A stretch of 64,000 bases of DNA. It comes from Carnobacterium_A antarcticum. Lineage in GTDB: Bacteria > Bacillota > Bacilli > Lactobacillales > Carnobacteriaceae. Below, one piece after another: positions 32,756 through 42,390 of this stretch. Each line of letters begins with the position of its first letter. Position 1 is the first letter of the stretch. The stretch lies in the NCBI RefSeq assembly GCF_042658365.1, contig NZ_JBHSQC010000015.1. One strand, 5' to 3'. Made by a program: the position numbers and the translations under genes. A model generated the notes under the pieces. The model saw only the letters and a program-made list of their open reading frames with translations. It made no database searches and was not told the origin of the DNA.

Positions 32756-33089
32756 AAACCAAAAAGATGGTCATCTTTAACAAAACAGGATTTATTGTGC
32801 TTGACAGAGGGCTTTTTTTTCGGTAAAATAATCTAATGCAGTAAGTGTGTCCAGTAGAAGTAAACTTGTTCTGAAATATTGTCCAGAATAGGTTTTTAAA
32901 GAAAAACAAAAGAAAATGTGATTTTTATTTAAAAGTTCACGACTCTTTTGGTTTTTTTTTGTCAAAAAATAGGGTTGCAGATCAAATGTTGCGTATTTTT
33001 AATAATTGTTACGCAATTGTAATATGTTGATCCGCCGTAAATTTTGATGGTCTACGTACACAATCAAAACATTTTGAGGGGTGAACAGG
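32756..33089 (+). promoter_or_regulatory. rpoB upstream region with strong promoter
   Basis: 334 bases. A consensus-grade promoter TTGACA (32801-32806), spacer 17, TAAAAT (32824-32829) would give a leader of about 255 nt. The leader is AT-rich with long T runs (32950-32960) but no clear terminator hairpin; two imperfect AAA/TTT stems could act as pause sites. Confidence 0.75.
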
Positions 33090-36000
33090 TTGGCAGGCCA
33101 TTTAGTAAATTACGGAAAACACCGTACACGTAGAAGTTTCGCACGAATCAACGAAGTTTTAGAACTTCCGAATTTGATTGAAATTCAAACCAATTCCTAC
33201 CAATGGTTCTTAGATGAAGGCTTACGTGAAATGTTTAAAGACATTTCTCCAATAGAAGACTTCGCAGGAAACCTATCATTAGAGTTCCTTGATTACCAAT
33301 TACAAGAATCTAAATATACCGTTGAAGAAGCTCGTTCTCACGATGCAAACTACTCAGCGCCTATTTATGTGAAATTACGTTTGATCAATAAAGTAACCGG
33401 TGAAGTGAAAGACCAAGAAGTCTTCTTTGGGGATTTCCCTTTGATGACCGACATGGGAACTTTTGTTATTAACGGAGCAGAACGAGTTATCGTTTCTCAG
33501 TTGGTTCGTTCGCCAGGTGTTTACTTTAACAGTAAACTAGATAAAAACGGTAAAGAAGGTTTCGGATCTACCTTGATTCCAAACCGTGGAGCTTGGTTGG
33601 AGTACGAAACAGACGCAAAAGATATTTCTTATGTGCGTATTGACCGTACACGTAAAATCCCGTTATCTGTTTTAGTTCGTGCGCTTGGGTTCGGATCAGA
33701 CGATCAAATCCTTGAGATTTTTGGAGAGAATGAAAGCCTTCGTTTAACTCTAGAAAAAGACTTGCACAAAAACGCCAGCGACTCGCGGACGGAAGAAGCG
33801 TTAAAAGATGTTTATGAACGTCTGCGTCCAGGTGAACCTAAAACAGCAGATAGCTCAAGAAGCTTATTGACTGCTCGCTTTTTCGATCCAAAACGTTATG
33901 ATTTAGCAAACGTGGGTCGTTACAAAGTGAATAAAAAATTAAACCTAAAAACACGTTTATTCAATTTAACATTAGCTGAAACTTTGGTTGACCCAGAAAC
34001 AGGAGAAATCTTAGTAGAAGAAGGAACTAAATTAGACCGTGACCAAATGGACATTTTAGATCCTTACCTTGATGCTGGTCTAAACAGTGTTACGTATTAC
34101 CCAACAGAAGATGCGGTCGTTACTGAACCGATCACTCTGCAAGTTGTAAAAGTTGTTTCTCCAAAAGACCCTGAACGAGTTGTGAATGTGATCGGAAATG
34201 GCGTAATATCAACAGAAATCAAAAATGCTACACCGGCTGATATTATTTCTTCAATGAACTATTTCTTTAACTTGCAAGAAGGCATCGGCAATGTAGATGA
34301 CATTGACCACTTAGGCAACCGTCGTATTCGTTCGGTTGGTGAACTATTGCAAAACCAATACCGTATTGGTTTGTCTCGAATGGAACGTGTGGTACGTGAG
34401 CGGATGTCGATCCAAGATATGGCTACCGTTACACCACAACAATTGATCAACATTCGTCCAGTTGTTGCGGCCATCAAAGAATTCTTTGGGTCATCTCAAC
34501 TGTCACAATTTATGGATCAAACCAACCCATTAGGCGAGTTGACTCATAAACGTCGTTTATCTGCTTTAGGACCCGGTGGTTTAACCAGAGACCGTGCTGG
34601 ATACGAAGTTCGTGACGTGCATTACTCGCATTATGGCCGTATGTGTCCGATTGAAACACCTGAAGGACCAAACATTGGACTGATCAACAGCTTATCTAGT
34701 TTCGCAAAAGTAAATAAATTTGGATTCATTGAAACACCTTACCGTCGCGTAGACCGCGAAACTGGTAAAGTAACAGACCACATCGACTATTTAACAGCAG
34801 ATGAAGAAGATGCGTATGTTGTTGCGCAAGCAAATGCAGAGTTGAATGAAGATGGCACATTTGCGAACGATATCGTATTGGCTCGTTATGTAGAAGAAAA
34901 CTTAGAAGTACCGATCGGCCGTGTAGATTATATGGACGTTTCTCCTAAACAAGTAGTTGCTGTAGCAACAGCTTGTATTCCTTTCTTGGAAAACGATGAT
35001 AGTAACCGGGCATTGATGGGTGCAAACATGCAACGTCAAGCTGTACCGTTGATCAGACCAGAAGCACCATTAGTGGGAACTGGTATGGAACACGTAGCGG
35101 CAAAAGACTCAGGCGCGGCAATTATTTGTCAAAATGACGGAATCGTTGAATACGTAGACGCTAAAGAAATTCGTATTCGTCAAGACAACGGGGCATTAGA
35201 TAAATACCCTGTTACAAAATTCCGTCGTTCAAACGCAGGTACTTGTTACAATCAACGTCCAATCGTTGCTAAAGGCGATCGCGTAGACAAAGGCGAGATT
35301 TTAGCAGATGGTTCTTCTATGGAAAATGGGGAAATGGCTTTAGGTCAAAACCCATTAGTAGCCTTCATGACTTGGGAAGGGTACAACTATGAAGATGCGA
35401 TCATCATGAGCGAACGTTTAGTCAAAGATGATGTGTACACGTCGATCCATATTGAAGAATATGAGTCAGAAGCACGTGACACGAAACTTGGACCTGAAGA
35501 AATCACTCGTGAGATTCCTAACGTCGGAGAAGATGCTTTAAAAGATCTAGATGAAATGGGTATTATCCGCATTGGGGCTGAAGTTCTTGATGGCGATTTG
35601 CTGGTTGGGAAAGTAACTCCTAAAGGGGTAACGGAACTATCAGCAGAAGAGCGTCTATTGCATGCGATCTTTGGTGAAAAAGCTCGTGAAGTAAGAGATA
35701 CTTCTTTACGCGTACCACATGGTGGCGGCGGAACAGTCCATGATGTTAAGATCTTTACTCGTGAAGCAGGAGATGAGTTATCTCCAGGAGTAAACATGCT
35801 TGTTCGGGTTTACATTGTTCAAAAACGTAAAATCAATGAAGGGGACAAAATGGCGGGACGTCATGGTAACAAAGGTGTTGTTTCGTTGATTATGCCGGAA
35901 GAAGATATGCCGTTTATGCCTGATGGAACTCCTGTTGATATTATGTTAAACCCATTAGGGGTACCTTCACGGATGAATATTGGACAAGTACTTGAATTGC

Positions 36001-36653
36001 ATATGGGAATGGCCGCTCGCAAAATGGGCATTCACATTGCATCGCCTGTATTTGATGGAGCCAATGAAAAAGACGTTTGGGAAACAGTTCAAGAAGCCGG
36101 AATGGCTGCAGATGCGAAAACCGTTCTTTATGACGGACGTAGCGGAGAACCGTTTGACAACCGCATTTCTGTCGGAGTAATGTACATGATCAAACTGGCC
36201 CACATGGTCGATGATAAATTACATGCTCGTTCAACTGGACCTTACTCACTAGTTACACAACAACCATTGGGTGGTAAAGCTCAATTTGGTGGACAACGTT
36301 TTGGTGAGATGGAAGTTTGGGCACTTGAAGCTTATGGTGCAGCTTATACACTGCAAGAAATCCTGACATACAAATCAGATGATGTTGTTGGACGTGTTAA
36401 AACGTACGAAGCTATCGTTAAAGGCGATCCTATTCCAAAACCAGGTGTTCCTGAATCATTCCGCGTATTAGTTAAAGAATTACAAGCTTTAGGATTAGAT
36501 ATGAAAGTATTGAATGCTGAAGATGAAGAAATTGAACTACGCGATATGGATGACGATGATGACATCGTAAACATTGATGCTCTGAGCAAATACGCTGAAG
36601 AACAAGAAAAAGTTCGCGCAGAAGCAGCAGAAAAAGAACGACTAAAAGATTAA
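33090..36653 (+). CDS. rpoB: RNA polymerase beta subunit
   Basis: About 1187 aa. The N-terminus MAGHLVNYGKHRTRRSFARINEVLELPNLIEIQT matches Firmicutes RpoB. The rifampicin region FFGSSQLSQFMDQTNPLGELTHKRRLSALGPGG is intact, with the usual susceptible-type residues. GEMEVWALEAYGAAYTLQEILTYKSDD is near the C-terminus. TTG 33090 is chosen because GAGGGGTG ends six bases before it; the GTG at 33081 is inside that site. Followed by an unusually structured gap before rpoC. Confidence 0.98.
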   Translation: MAGHLVNYGKHRTRRSFARINEVLELPNLIEIQTNSYQWFLDEGLREMFKDISPIEDFAGNLSLEFLDYQLQESKYTVEEARSHDANYSAPIYVKLRLINKVTGEVKDQEVFFGDFPLMTDMGTFVINGAERVIVSQLVRSPGVYFNSKLDKNGKEGFGSTLIPNRGAWLEYETDAKDISYVRIDRTRKIPLSVLVRALGFGSDDQILEIFGENESLRLTLEKDLHKNASDSRTEEALKDVYERLRPGEPKTADSSRSLLTARFFDPKRYDLANVGRYKVNKKLNLKTRLFNLTLAETLVDPETGEILVEEGTKLDRDQMDILDPYLDAGLNSVTYYPTEDAVVTEPITLQVVKVVSPKDPERVVNVIGNGVISTEIKNATPADIISSMNYFFNLQEGIGNVDDIDHLGNRRIRSVGELLQNQYRIGLSRMERVVRERMSIQDMATVTPQQLINIRPVVAAIKEFFGSSQLSQFMDQTNPLGELTHKRRLSALGPGGLTRDRAGYEVRDVHYSHYGRMCPIETPEGPNIGLINSLSSFAKVNKFGFIETPYRRVDRETGKVTDHIDYLTADEEDAYVVAQANAELNEDGTFANDIVLARYVEENLEVPIGRVDYMDVSPKQVVAVATACIPFLENDDSNRALMGANMQRQAVPLIRPEAPLVGTGMEHVAAKDSGAAIICQNDGIVEYVDAKEIRIRQDNGALDKYPVTKFRRSNAGTCYNQRPIVAKGDRVDKGEILADGSSMENGEMALGQNPLVAFMTWEGYNYEDAIIMSERLVKDDVYTSIHIEEYESEARDTKLGPEEITREIPNVGEDALKDLDEMGIIRIGAEVLDGDLLVGKVTPKGVTELSAEERLLHAIFGEKAREVRDTSLRVPHGGGGTVHDVKIFTREAGDELSPGVNMLVRVYIVQKRKINEGDKMAGRHGNKGVVSLIMPEEDMPFMPDGTPVDIMLNPLGVPSRMNIGQVLELHMGMAARKMGIHIASPVFDGANEKDVWETVQEAGMAADAKTVLYDGRSGEPFDNRISVGVMYMIKLAHMVDDKLHARSTGPYSLVTQQPLGGKAQFGGQRFGEMEVWALEAYGAAYTLQEILTYKSDDVVGRVKTYEAIVKGDPIPKPGVPESFRVLVKELQALGLDMKVLNAEDEEIELRDMDDDDDIVNIDALSKYAEEQEKVRAEAAEKERLKD

Positions 36654-36884
36654 GATGCGAAGCGCTCTGTTCAGCTCTGACAGAAAAATAGAAAAATTCC
36701 CGCAGAAGGCTGTAAGCCTTGAGGACAATTTTGTCTTTTTTCCGAAGAGCTAGAGCGCGCAGCTCGATTAAAGAAGATGCGGAGAGTTCCTCCGGGGACT
36801 CGGGTTTCCGCTCTATTTTGTAATGAACCAAAACAGTGAGCAGATAGGGCAGCTCGATATAAAAAATAAAGGGAGGTAGGCCCC
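36654..36884 (+). other. Structured rpoB-rpoC spacer
   Basis: 231 bases. Hairpins seen: AAGGCT/AGCCTT; GACA/TGTC followed by six T (a small terminator-like element near 36722-36740); and GAGTTCC/GGGACTC within GCGGA/TCCGC (36779-36811). The 10-mer GCAGCTCGAT occurs twice (36759 and 36849). It may attenuate or process the rpoBC transcript. Confidence 0.5.
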
Positions 36885-39800
36885 TTGATAGACGTTAATA
36901 ATTTTGAAAGTATGCAAATTGGTTTGGCCTCTCCAGATAAGATTCGCAGTTGGTCTTATGGAGAAGTCAAAAAACCTGAAACCATTAACTATCGTACATT
37001 GAAACCTGAACGAGATGGTTTATTCTGTGAACGTATTTTCGGACCTTCAAAAGACTGGGAATGTGCTTGTGGAAAATACAAACGAATTCGTTACAAAGGC
37101 ATCGTCTGCGACCGTTGTGGAGTTGAAGTAACTCGTTCTAAAGTACGTCGTGAACGTATGGGTCATATTGAATTAGCAGCACCAGTTACTCACATTTGGT
37201 ATTTCAAAGGGATTCCAAGCCGTATGGGACTTGTGTTAGACATGAGCCCACGTGCTCTTGAAGAAATCATTTATTTCGCTTCTTACGTTGTTATCGAACC
37301 TGGTAACACACCGATGGAAAAGAAACAATTATTGACTGAAAGAGAATACCGTGAACGTCGTGATCAATATGGAACAGAATTTCAAGCTGAAATGGGAGCA
37401 GAAGCCATTAAGCAATTATTGAACGATGTAAATCTTGAAAAAGAAGTGACTGAATTAAAAGAAGAATTAAAAACAGCACAAGGCCAAAAACGGACACGTG
37501 CTATTCGTCGCTTGGATATTCTAGAAGCTTTCCGTAATTCTGGAAACCACCCATCATGGATGGTTATGGATGTTATTCCGATTATTCCTCCAGAAATTCG
37601 CCCAATGGTTCAATTAGAAGGCGGACGCTTTGCGACAAGTGATTTAAATGACTTGTACCGTCGTGTAATTAACCGTAACAACCGTTTGAAACGTCTACTA
37701 GATTTAATGGCACCGAATATCATTGTTCAAAATGAAAAACGGATGTTGCAAGAAGCAGTCGATGCTTTGATTGATAATGGTCGTCGCGGCCGTCCAGTTA
37801 CTGGACCAGGTAACCGTCCATTGAAATCATTGTCACACATGCTAAAAGGAAAACAAGGTCGTTTCCGTCAAAACTTACTTGGTAAACGTGTAGACTATTC
37901 AGGCCGTTCGGTTATTGTTGTTGGACCAACGCTTAAAATGTACCAATGTGGATTGCCGAAACAAATGGCCATTGAACTTTTCAAACCATTTGTAATGAGA
38001 GAACTTGTTGCCCGCGATATCGCCAGCAATATCAAAAACGCAAAACGCAAAATCGATCGTCAAGACGATGCTATCTGGCCTGTCTTGGAAGAAGTTATCC
38101 GCGAACACCCAGTTCTATTGAACCGGGCACCAACATTACACAGATTAGGAATCCAAGCTTTTGAGCCTGTTCTTGTAGAGGGTAAAGCTATTCGCTTGCA
38201 CCCATTAGTCTGTGAAGCTTATAACGCCGACTTCGATGGAGACCAAATGGCTGTCCATGTACCGTTAAGTGAAGAGGCACAAGCTGAAGCGCGTATGTTG
38301 ATGCTTGCTGCTCAAAACATTCTAAATCCAAAAGATGGTAAACCAGTAGTTACTCCTTCTCAAGATATGGTATTGGGGAACTATTACCTTACAATGGAAG
38401 AAGAAGGACGCGAAGGCGAAGGAATGACATTCAGCAGTTTGAATGAAGCATTGGTTGCTTACCAAAGCGGCTATGTGCATTTACATTCACGGATTGGAAT
38501 CCGTGCAATCGATATTCCGAACAAACCGTTTACTGAATGGCAAAAAGATAAAATGATGATCACGACTGTTGGGAAATTGATTTTCAATGAAATCATGCCT
38601 GGGGAATTCCCATACATGAATGAGCCGACTCAAGTAAACCTTGAGGTTGCTACACCAGACAAATACTTTGTCGAAGCAGCAACGGATATTCCGGCTCACA
38701 TTAAAGAGCAAGCGTTGATCAAACCATTTAAGAAGAAAAACCTTGGTAATATTATTGCAGAAGTTTTCAAACGTTTCAAAATAACCGAAACATCAAAAAT
38801 GTTAGACAGAATGAAAGACTTAGGATACAAATATTCTACTATTGCAGGGATTACCGTAGGAATTTCGGATATCGTTGTCTTGCATGAAAAACAAGAGATG
38901 TTAGATGAAGCTCATGGACAAGTAGACAATGTAACCAAACAATTCCGTCGTGGTTTAATTACGGATGATGAACGTTATGAACGTGTTATTGCTATCTGGA
39001 ATGCTGCTAAAGACCGTATTCAAGTGAAATTGATGGAAAGTTTAGATGACCGCAACCCGATCTTCATGATGAGTGACTCAGGTGCCCGTGGTAACATCTC
39101 CAACTTTACTCAACTGGCTGGTATGCGTGGATTGATGGCTGCACCGAATGGACAAATCATGGAATTACCGATCACATCTAACTTCCGTGAAGGACTATCA
39201 GTTTTAGAAATGTTTATCTCTACCCATGGTGCTCGTAAAGGAATGACCGATACGGCTCTGAAAACGGCTGACTCGGGTTACTTGACTCGTCGTTTAGTAG
39301 ACGTGGCACAAGATGTTATCATTCGTGAAACAGATTGTGGAACGGACCGTGGTTTAGAAGTTACTGCTATTAAAGAAGGCAATGAAGTGATTGAACCTCT
39401 TGAGGAGCGTTTGTTAGGTCGTTATACACGTAAAACGATCTTTAATCCTAAAGACGGATCTGTTATCATCAAAAATAACGAAATCATCACAGAAGACATT
39501 GCAAAAGAAATTATAGACGCAGATATTGAACAAGTTACCATTCGTTCAGTATTTACATGTAATACTAAACATGGTGTTTGTAAGTATTGTTATGGCCGTA
39601 ACTTGGCTACAGGTTCAGAAGTTGAAGTTGGAGAAGCAGTTGGAACAATTGCAGCTCAATCAATTGGAGAACCAGGAACCCAATTAACCATGCGTACTTT
39701 CCATACAGGTGGAGTTGCCGGAGACGATATTACTCAAGGTCTTCCACGTATCCAAGAAATTTTTGAAGCTCGTCATCCTAAAGGACAAGCTGTTATCACT

Positions 39801-40508
39801 GAAGTAACCGGTGAAGTCATTGCGATTGAAGAAAATCCAGCAGATCGTACGAAAGAAATTACGATCAAAGGAGTAACCGATACGCGTAGTTACCAAATTC
39901 CGTTTACTTCCCGCATGAAAGTTGCTGAAGGCGACATCGTTAAACGTGGTTCAAGCTTAATTGAAGGATCAGTCGATCCTAAACAACTATTAGGTGTCAG
40001 CGATGTTCTTTCTGTTGAAAACTATCTCTTACGTGAAGTTCAAAAAGTTTACCGTATGCAAGGGGTAGAAATCGGCGACAAACATATCGAAGTTATGGTT
40101 CGTCAAATGTTGCGGAAAGTTCGTATCATGGATCCAGGTGAAACAGACGTCTTGCCAGGAACGTTGATCGACATCCATGATTTCACAGACGAAAATAACC
40201 GTACGCTATTAGCCGGCGGTGTTCCAGCGACAGCTCGTCCAGTTTTACTTGGAATTACTAAAGCTTCTCTTGAAACAAATAGTTTCTTGTCAGCTGCTTC
40301 CTTCCAAGAGACGACACGTGTCTTAACAGATGCTGCTATTCGCGGAAAACGTGATCCGTTATTAGGATTGAAAGAAAACGTCATTATCGGAAAAATCATT
40401 CCAGCTGGTACAGGAATGCCGAAATATCGTAAAATGGAACCAAAAGGAGTTGGCGTTGTGAGCGAGAATGTTTACAGCATCAATGACAAAAAGGAACCGA
40501 ATATATAA
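36885..40508 (+). CDS. rpoC: RNA polymerase beta' subunit
   Basis: 1207 aa. Zinc ribbon CACGKYKRIRYKGIVCDRCGVEV at the N-terminus, catalytic Mg2+ loop NADFDGDQMAVHVPLS, bridge and trigger helix regions (TQLAGMRGLMAAPNG, GEPGTQLTMRTFHTGGVA) and a second zinc cluster (CNTKHGVCKYCYGR). Start is TTG 36885, eight bases after GGGAGG. Ends with a strong terminator. Confidence 0.98.
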   Translation: MIDVNNFESMQIGLASPDKIRSWSYGEVKKPETINYRTLKPERDGLFCERIFGPSKDWECACGKYKRIRYKGIVCDRCGVEVTRSKVRRERMGHIELAAPVTHIWYFKGIPSRMGLVLDMSPRALEEIIYFASYVVIEPGNTPMEKKQLLTEREYRERRDQYGTEFQAEMGAEAIKQLLNDVNLEKEVTELKEELKTAQGQKRTRAIRRLDILEAFRNSGNHPSWMVMDVIPIIPPEIRPMVQLEGGRFATSDLNDLYRRVINRNNRLKRLLDLMAPNIIVQNEKRMLQEAVDALIDNGRRGRPVTGPGNRPLKSLSHMLKGKQGRFRQNLLGKRVDYSGRSVIVVGPTLKMYQCGLPKQMAIELFKPFVMRELVARDIASNIKNAKRKIDRQDDAIWPVLEEVIREHPVLLNRAPTLHRLGIQAFEPVLVEGKAIRLHPLVCEAYNADFDGDQMAVHVPLSEEAQAEARMLMLAAQNILNPKDGKPVVTPSQDMVLGNYYLTMEEEGREGEGMTFSSLNEALVAYQSGYVHLHSRIGIRAIDIPNKPFTEWQKDKMMITTVGKLIFNEIMPGEFPYMNEPTQVNLEVATPDKYFVEAATDIPAHIKEQALIKPFKKKNLGNIIAEVFKRFKITETSKMLDRMKDLGYKYSTIAGITVGISDIVVLHEKQEMLDEAHGQVDNVTKQFRRGLITDDERYERVIAIWNAAKDRIQVKLMESLDDRNPIFMMSDSGARGNISNFTQLAGMRGLMAAPNGQIMELPITSNFREGLSVLEMFISTHGARKGMTDTALKTADSGYLTRRLVDVAQDVIIRETDCGTDRGLEVTAIKEGNEVIEPLEERLLGRYTRKTIFNPKDGSVIIKNNEIITEDIAKEIIDADIEQVTIRSVFTCNTKHGVCKYCYGRNLATGSEVEVGEAVGTIAAQSIGEPGTQLTMRTFHTGGVAGDDITQGLPRIQEIFEARHPKGQAVITEVTGEVIAIEENPADRTKEITIKGVTDTRSYQIPFTSRMKVAEGDIVKRGSSLIEGSVDPKQLLGVSDVLSVENYLLREVQKVYRMQGVEIGDKHIEVMVRQMLRKVRIMDPGETDVLPGTLIDIHDFTDENNRTLLAGGVPATARPVLLGITKASLETNSFLSAASFQETTRVLTDAAIRGKRDPLLGLKENVIIGKIIPAGTGMPKYRKMEPKGVGVVSENVYSINDKKEPNI

Positions 40509-40516
40509 GATAAGTT

Positions 40517-40563
40517 AAAAAGGCCGTTCAACTGATGCTACAATCAGCTGAACGGCCTTTTTT
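40517..40563 (+). terminator. Intrinsic terminator after rpoC
   Basis: AAAAGGCCGTTCA and TGAACGGCCTTTT pair, extended by CTGAT/ATCAG, followed by a T run. Confidence 0.95.
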
Positions 40564-40570
40564 GTTTGCC

Positions 40571-40775
40571 TAAACTTCATAACTTTAGTCGTTGCTTTTC
40601 CGTCGATAGTGCGAATTCCTTTTGCGTGCCTTAACAATGTTAAAGCTCTGTCCATGAGGTACGCAAATCCTTTTTGAGTACCTCAACATTGCTAAACCCC
40701 TATCGTTAAGGTACACAAACCCTATTTGCGTACCTTAACGATGTTAAATCTCTCTCCTTAAGGTACATAACCTCC
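40571..40775. repeat. Tandem ~51-bp palindromic repeats, locus 1 (after rpoC)
   Basis: Three clear units (40621-40670, 40671-40722, 40723-40775) and one degenerate unit to their left (about 40571-40620). Each reads TTTTGCGTACCTTAAC-AT-GTTAAA...CCTTAAGGTACGCAAACC, so each has an outer inverted repeat (TTTGCGTACCTTAA / TTAAGGTACGCAAA) and an inner one (TTAAC / GTTAA). The same unit recurs at 49054-49310. The family is unknown to me. The rest of the rpoC-gabD gap (40776-40889) is AT-rich without obvious signals. Confidence 0.8.
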
Positions 40776-40889
40776 TTTTTTCATTTGCCTACTTATTTGA
40801 AAGTGACATTATTTTTAGTGAGCCGGAAGGTGTGCTATGCTAATTATGAGTAGAAATATAAAAACCAAAAAATTGAAGGAGTGTTTTAA

Positions 40890-42356
40890 GTGGGAATAAC
40901 ACGAAAAAAATTACCGGATATGCAATCAGGGCTTTATATTGACGGACAATGGACAACAGGCTCGCTGGAAAGTAAAGCAGTCAACAACCCTGCTACAGGC
41001 GAAGAGTTGATACAAGTGGCACAAGCCGATACAGCTGATACTGAAAAAGCTATTGCAGCAGCAAAAGCGGCTTTTCCAGTATGGTCAGGAATGGAATTGA
41101 AAGAAAGAGTAAAGATTCTGCACAAAATTGCGGATTTAATGGAAGAAAATGCAGATCGACTAGCACTGATCATGACGCTAGAACAAGGCAAACCACTAGC
41201 AGAAGCAAAAGGCGAAATCAAAACGAACGTAGAAAATATGCATTGGAATGCTGAAGAAGCTAGGCGGATCTATGGTGAAACGATTCCTGCTCCTAATAAC
41301 CACAAATTTGAAGTTAAGAAGCAGCCAGTAGGCGTTGTTGGTGCCATTACCCCTTGGAACTTTCCGTCTAACATGATCATACGGAAGATATCGCCCGCTA
41401 TTTCAGCTGGCTGCACGATTATTTTGAAACCAGCCAGCAGCACACCGCTCTCTGCTATTGCATTATTTGAGTTGTTTGAACAAGCGGGGTTACCGGCCGG
41501 CGTAGCTAATTTGGTAATGGGGCCATCAAGTGATATCGGTAAAGCCTTAACGGACAGTAATGATGTTCGCAAATTAACGTTTACCGGCTCAACCAAGGTA
41601 GGGCAGCAATTGTATGAACAGTGCGGGGCTACCTTGAAAAAAATCTCATTAGAATTAGGCGGGCATGCACCGTTTATTGTTTTTGCAGATGCACCGATCG
41701 AAGAAACGGTCAAGACATTAGTAGCTATGAAATTCAGGAACAATGGGCAAGCTTGTACATCGCCTAACCGTATTTTTGTCGAAAAATCGATCAAAAAAGA
41801 ATTCACGGCTGCTTTAAATCAAGCTGTTTCTCAAGTGAAGGTCGGGAATGGGCTAGATGAAGTGACGGTAGGCCCGCTAATCAATGAAGAAGCTCGTGAA
41901 ACGATTGATGCTCAATTAGCGGATGCAAAAAATAAAGGTGCAGACATTCCTGTCGGTGGGGGTCGCTTGACAGAAGGAGAATATGAAAAAGGATTCTTTT
42001 ATCAGCCAACTGTCGTCGATGGCGTAACGAAAGAAATGGATATATTCTATGAAGAAACTTTTGGTCCAGTCGTTCCGCTGATTGAATTTGAAGAAGAAGA
42101 TGACGTGATTCAAATGGCTAATGATACCAACTTCGGTTTGGCTTCTTACGTTTTCACTACTGACTTGCGTCGTGCTGAAAAAGTGAGTCGAGCTTTAGAG
42201 TATGGATTAGTAGGAGTCAACAATACGCAAGTTTCTCAGTCAGAAACACCTTTTGGCGGTGTGAAACATTCTGGTCTAGGCCGCGAAAATGGGCATTATG
42301 GAATTGAAGAGTTTCTTGAAGTTAAATTTGTCCACACCACTTACTTTGCTGATTAA
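40890..42356 (+). CDS. gabD: NAD(P)-dependent succinate-semialdehyde dehydrogenase-like aldehyde dehydrogenase
   Basis: Oxidises an aldehyde to an acid. The 488-aa ALDH-family protein has the cofactor and catalytic motifs VGAITPWNFPSNMIIRKISPA, KPASSTPLSA, FTGSTKVGQQ, ELGGHAPFIVF (catalytic Glu) and FRNNGQACTSPNR (catalytic Cys). NAEEARRIYGETIPAP is typical of the SSADH subgroup. GTG 40890 is eight bases after AAGGAG. No GABA transaminase is adjacent, so the true substrate may be another semialdehyde. An MDR oxidoreductase gene follows 34 bases later and may be co-transcribed. Confidence 0.82.
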   Translation: MGITRKKLPDMQSGLYIDGQWTTGSLESKAVNNPATGEELIQVAQADTADTEKAIAAAKAAFPVWSGMELKERVKILHKIADLMEENADRLALIMTLEQGKPLAEAKGEIKTNVENMHWNAEEARRIYGETIPAPNNHKFEVKKQPVGVVGAITPWNFPSNMIIRKISPAISAGCTIILKPASSTPLSAIALFELFEQAGLPAGVANLVMGPSSDIGKALTDSNDVRKLTFTGSTKVGQQLYEQCGATLKKISLELGGHAPFIVFADAPIEETVKTLVAMKFRNNGQACTSPNRIFVEKSIKKEFTAALNQAVSQVKVGNGLDEVTVGPLINEEARETIDAQLADAKNKGADIPVGGGRLTEGEYEKGFFYQPTVVDGVTKEMDIFYEETFGPVVPLIEFEEEDDVIQMANDTNFGLASYVFTTDLRRAEKVSRALEYGLVGVNNTQVSQSETPFGGVKHSGLGRENGHYGIEEFLEVKFVHTTYFAD

Positions 42357-42390
42357 GAGAGAGTGCCTAAAAAAGAAAGAAGGGCTAAAG

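Noticed and set aside
40571..40775. CRISPR array
   Set aside because: The repeats abut each other, vary in sequence and have no unique spacers of even length; no cas genes are near.
42289..42390. N-terminal extension of the MDR oxidoreductase
   Set aside because: It overlaps the 3' end of gabD, and the family N-terminus MKAVRVDEFG starts at 42391 with its own ribosome binding site.
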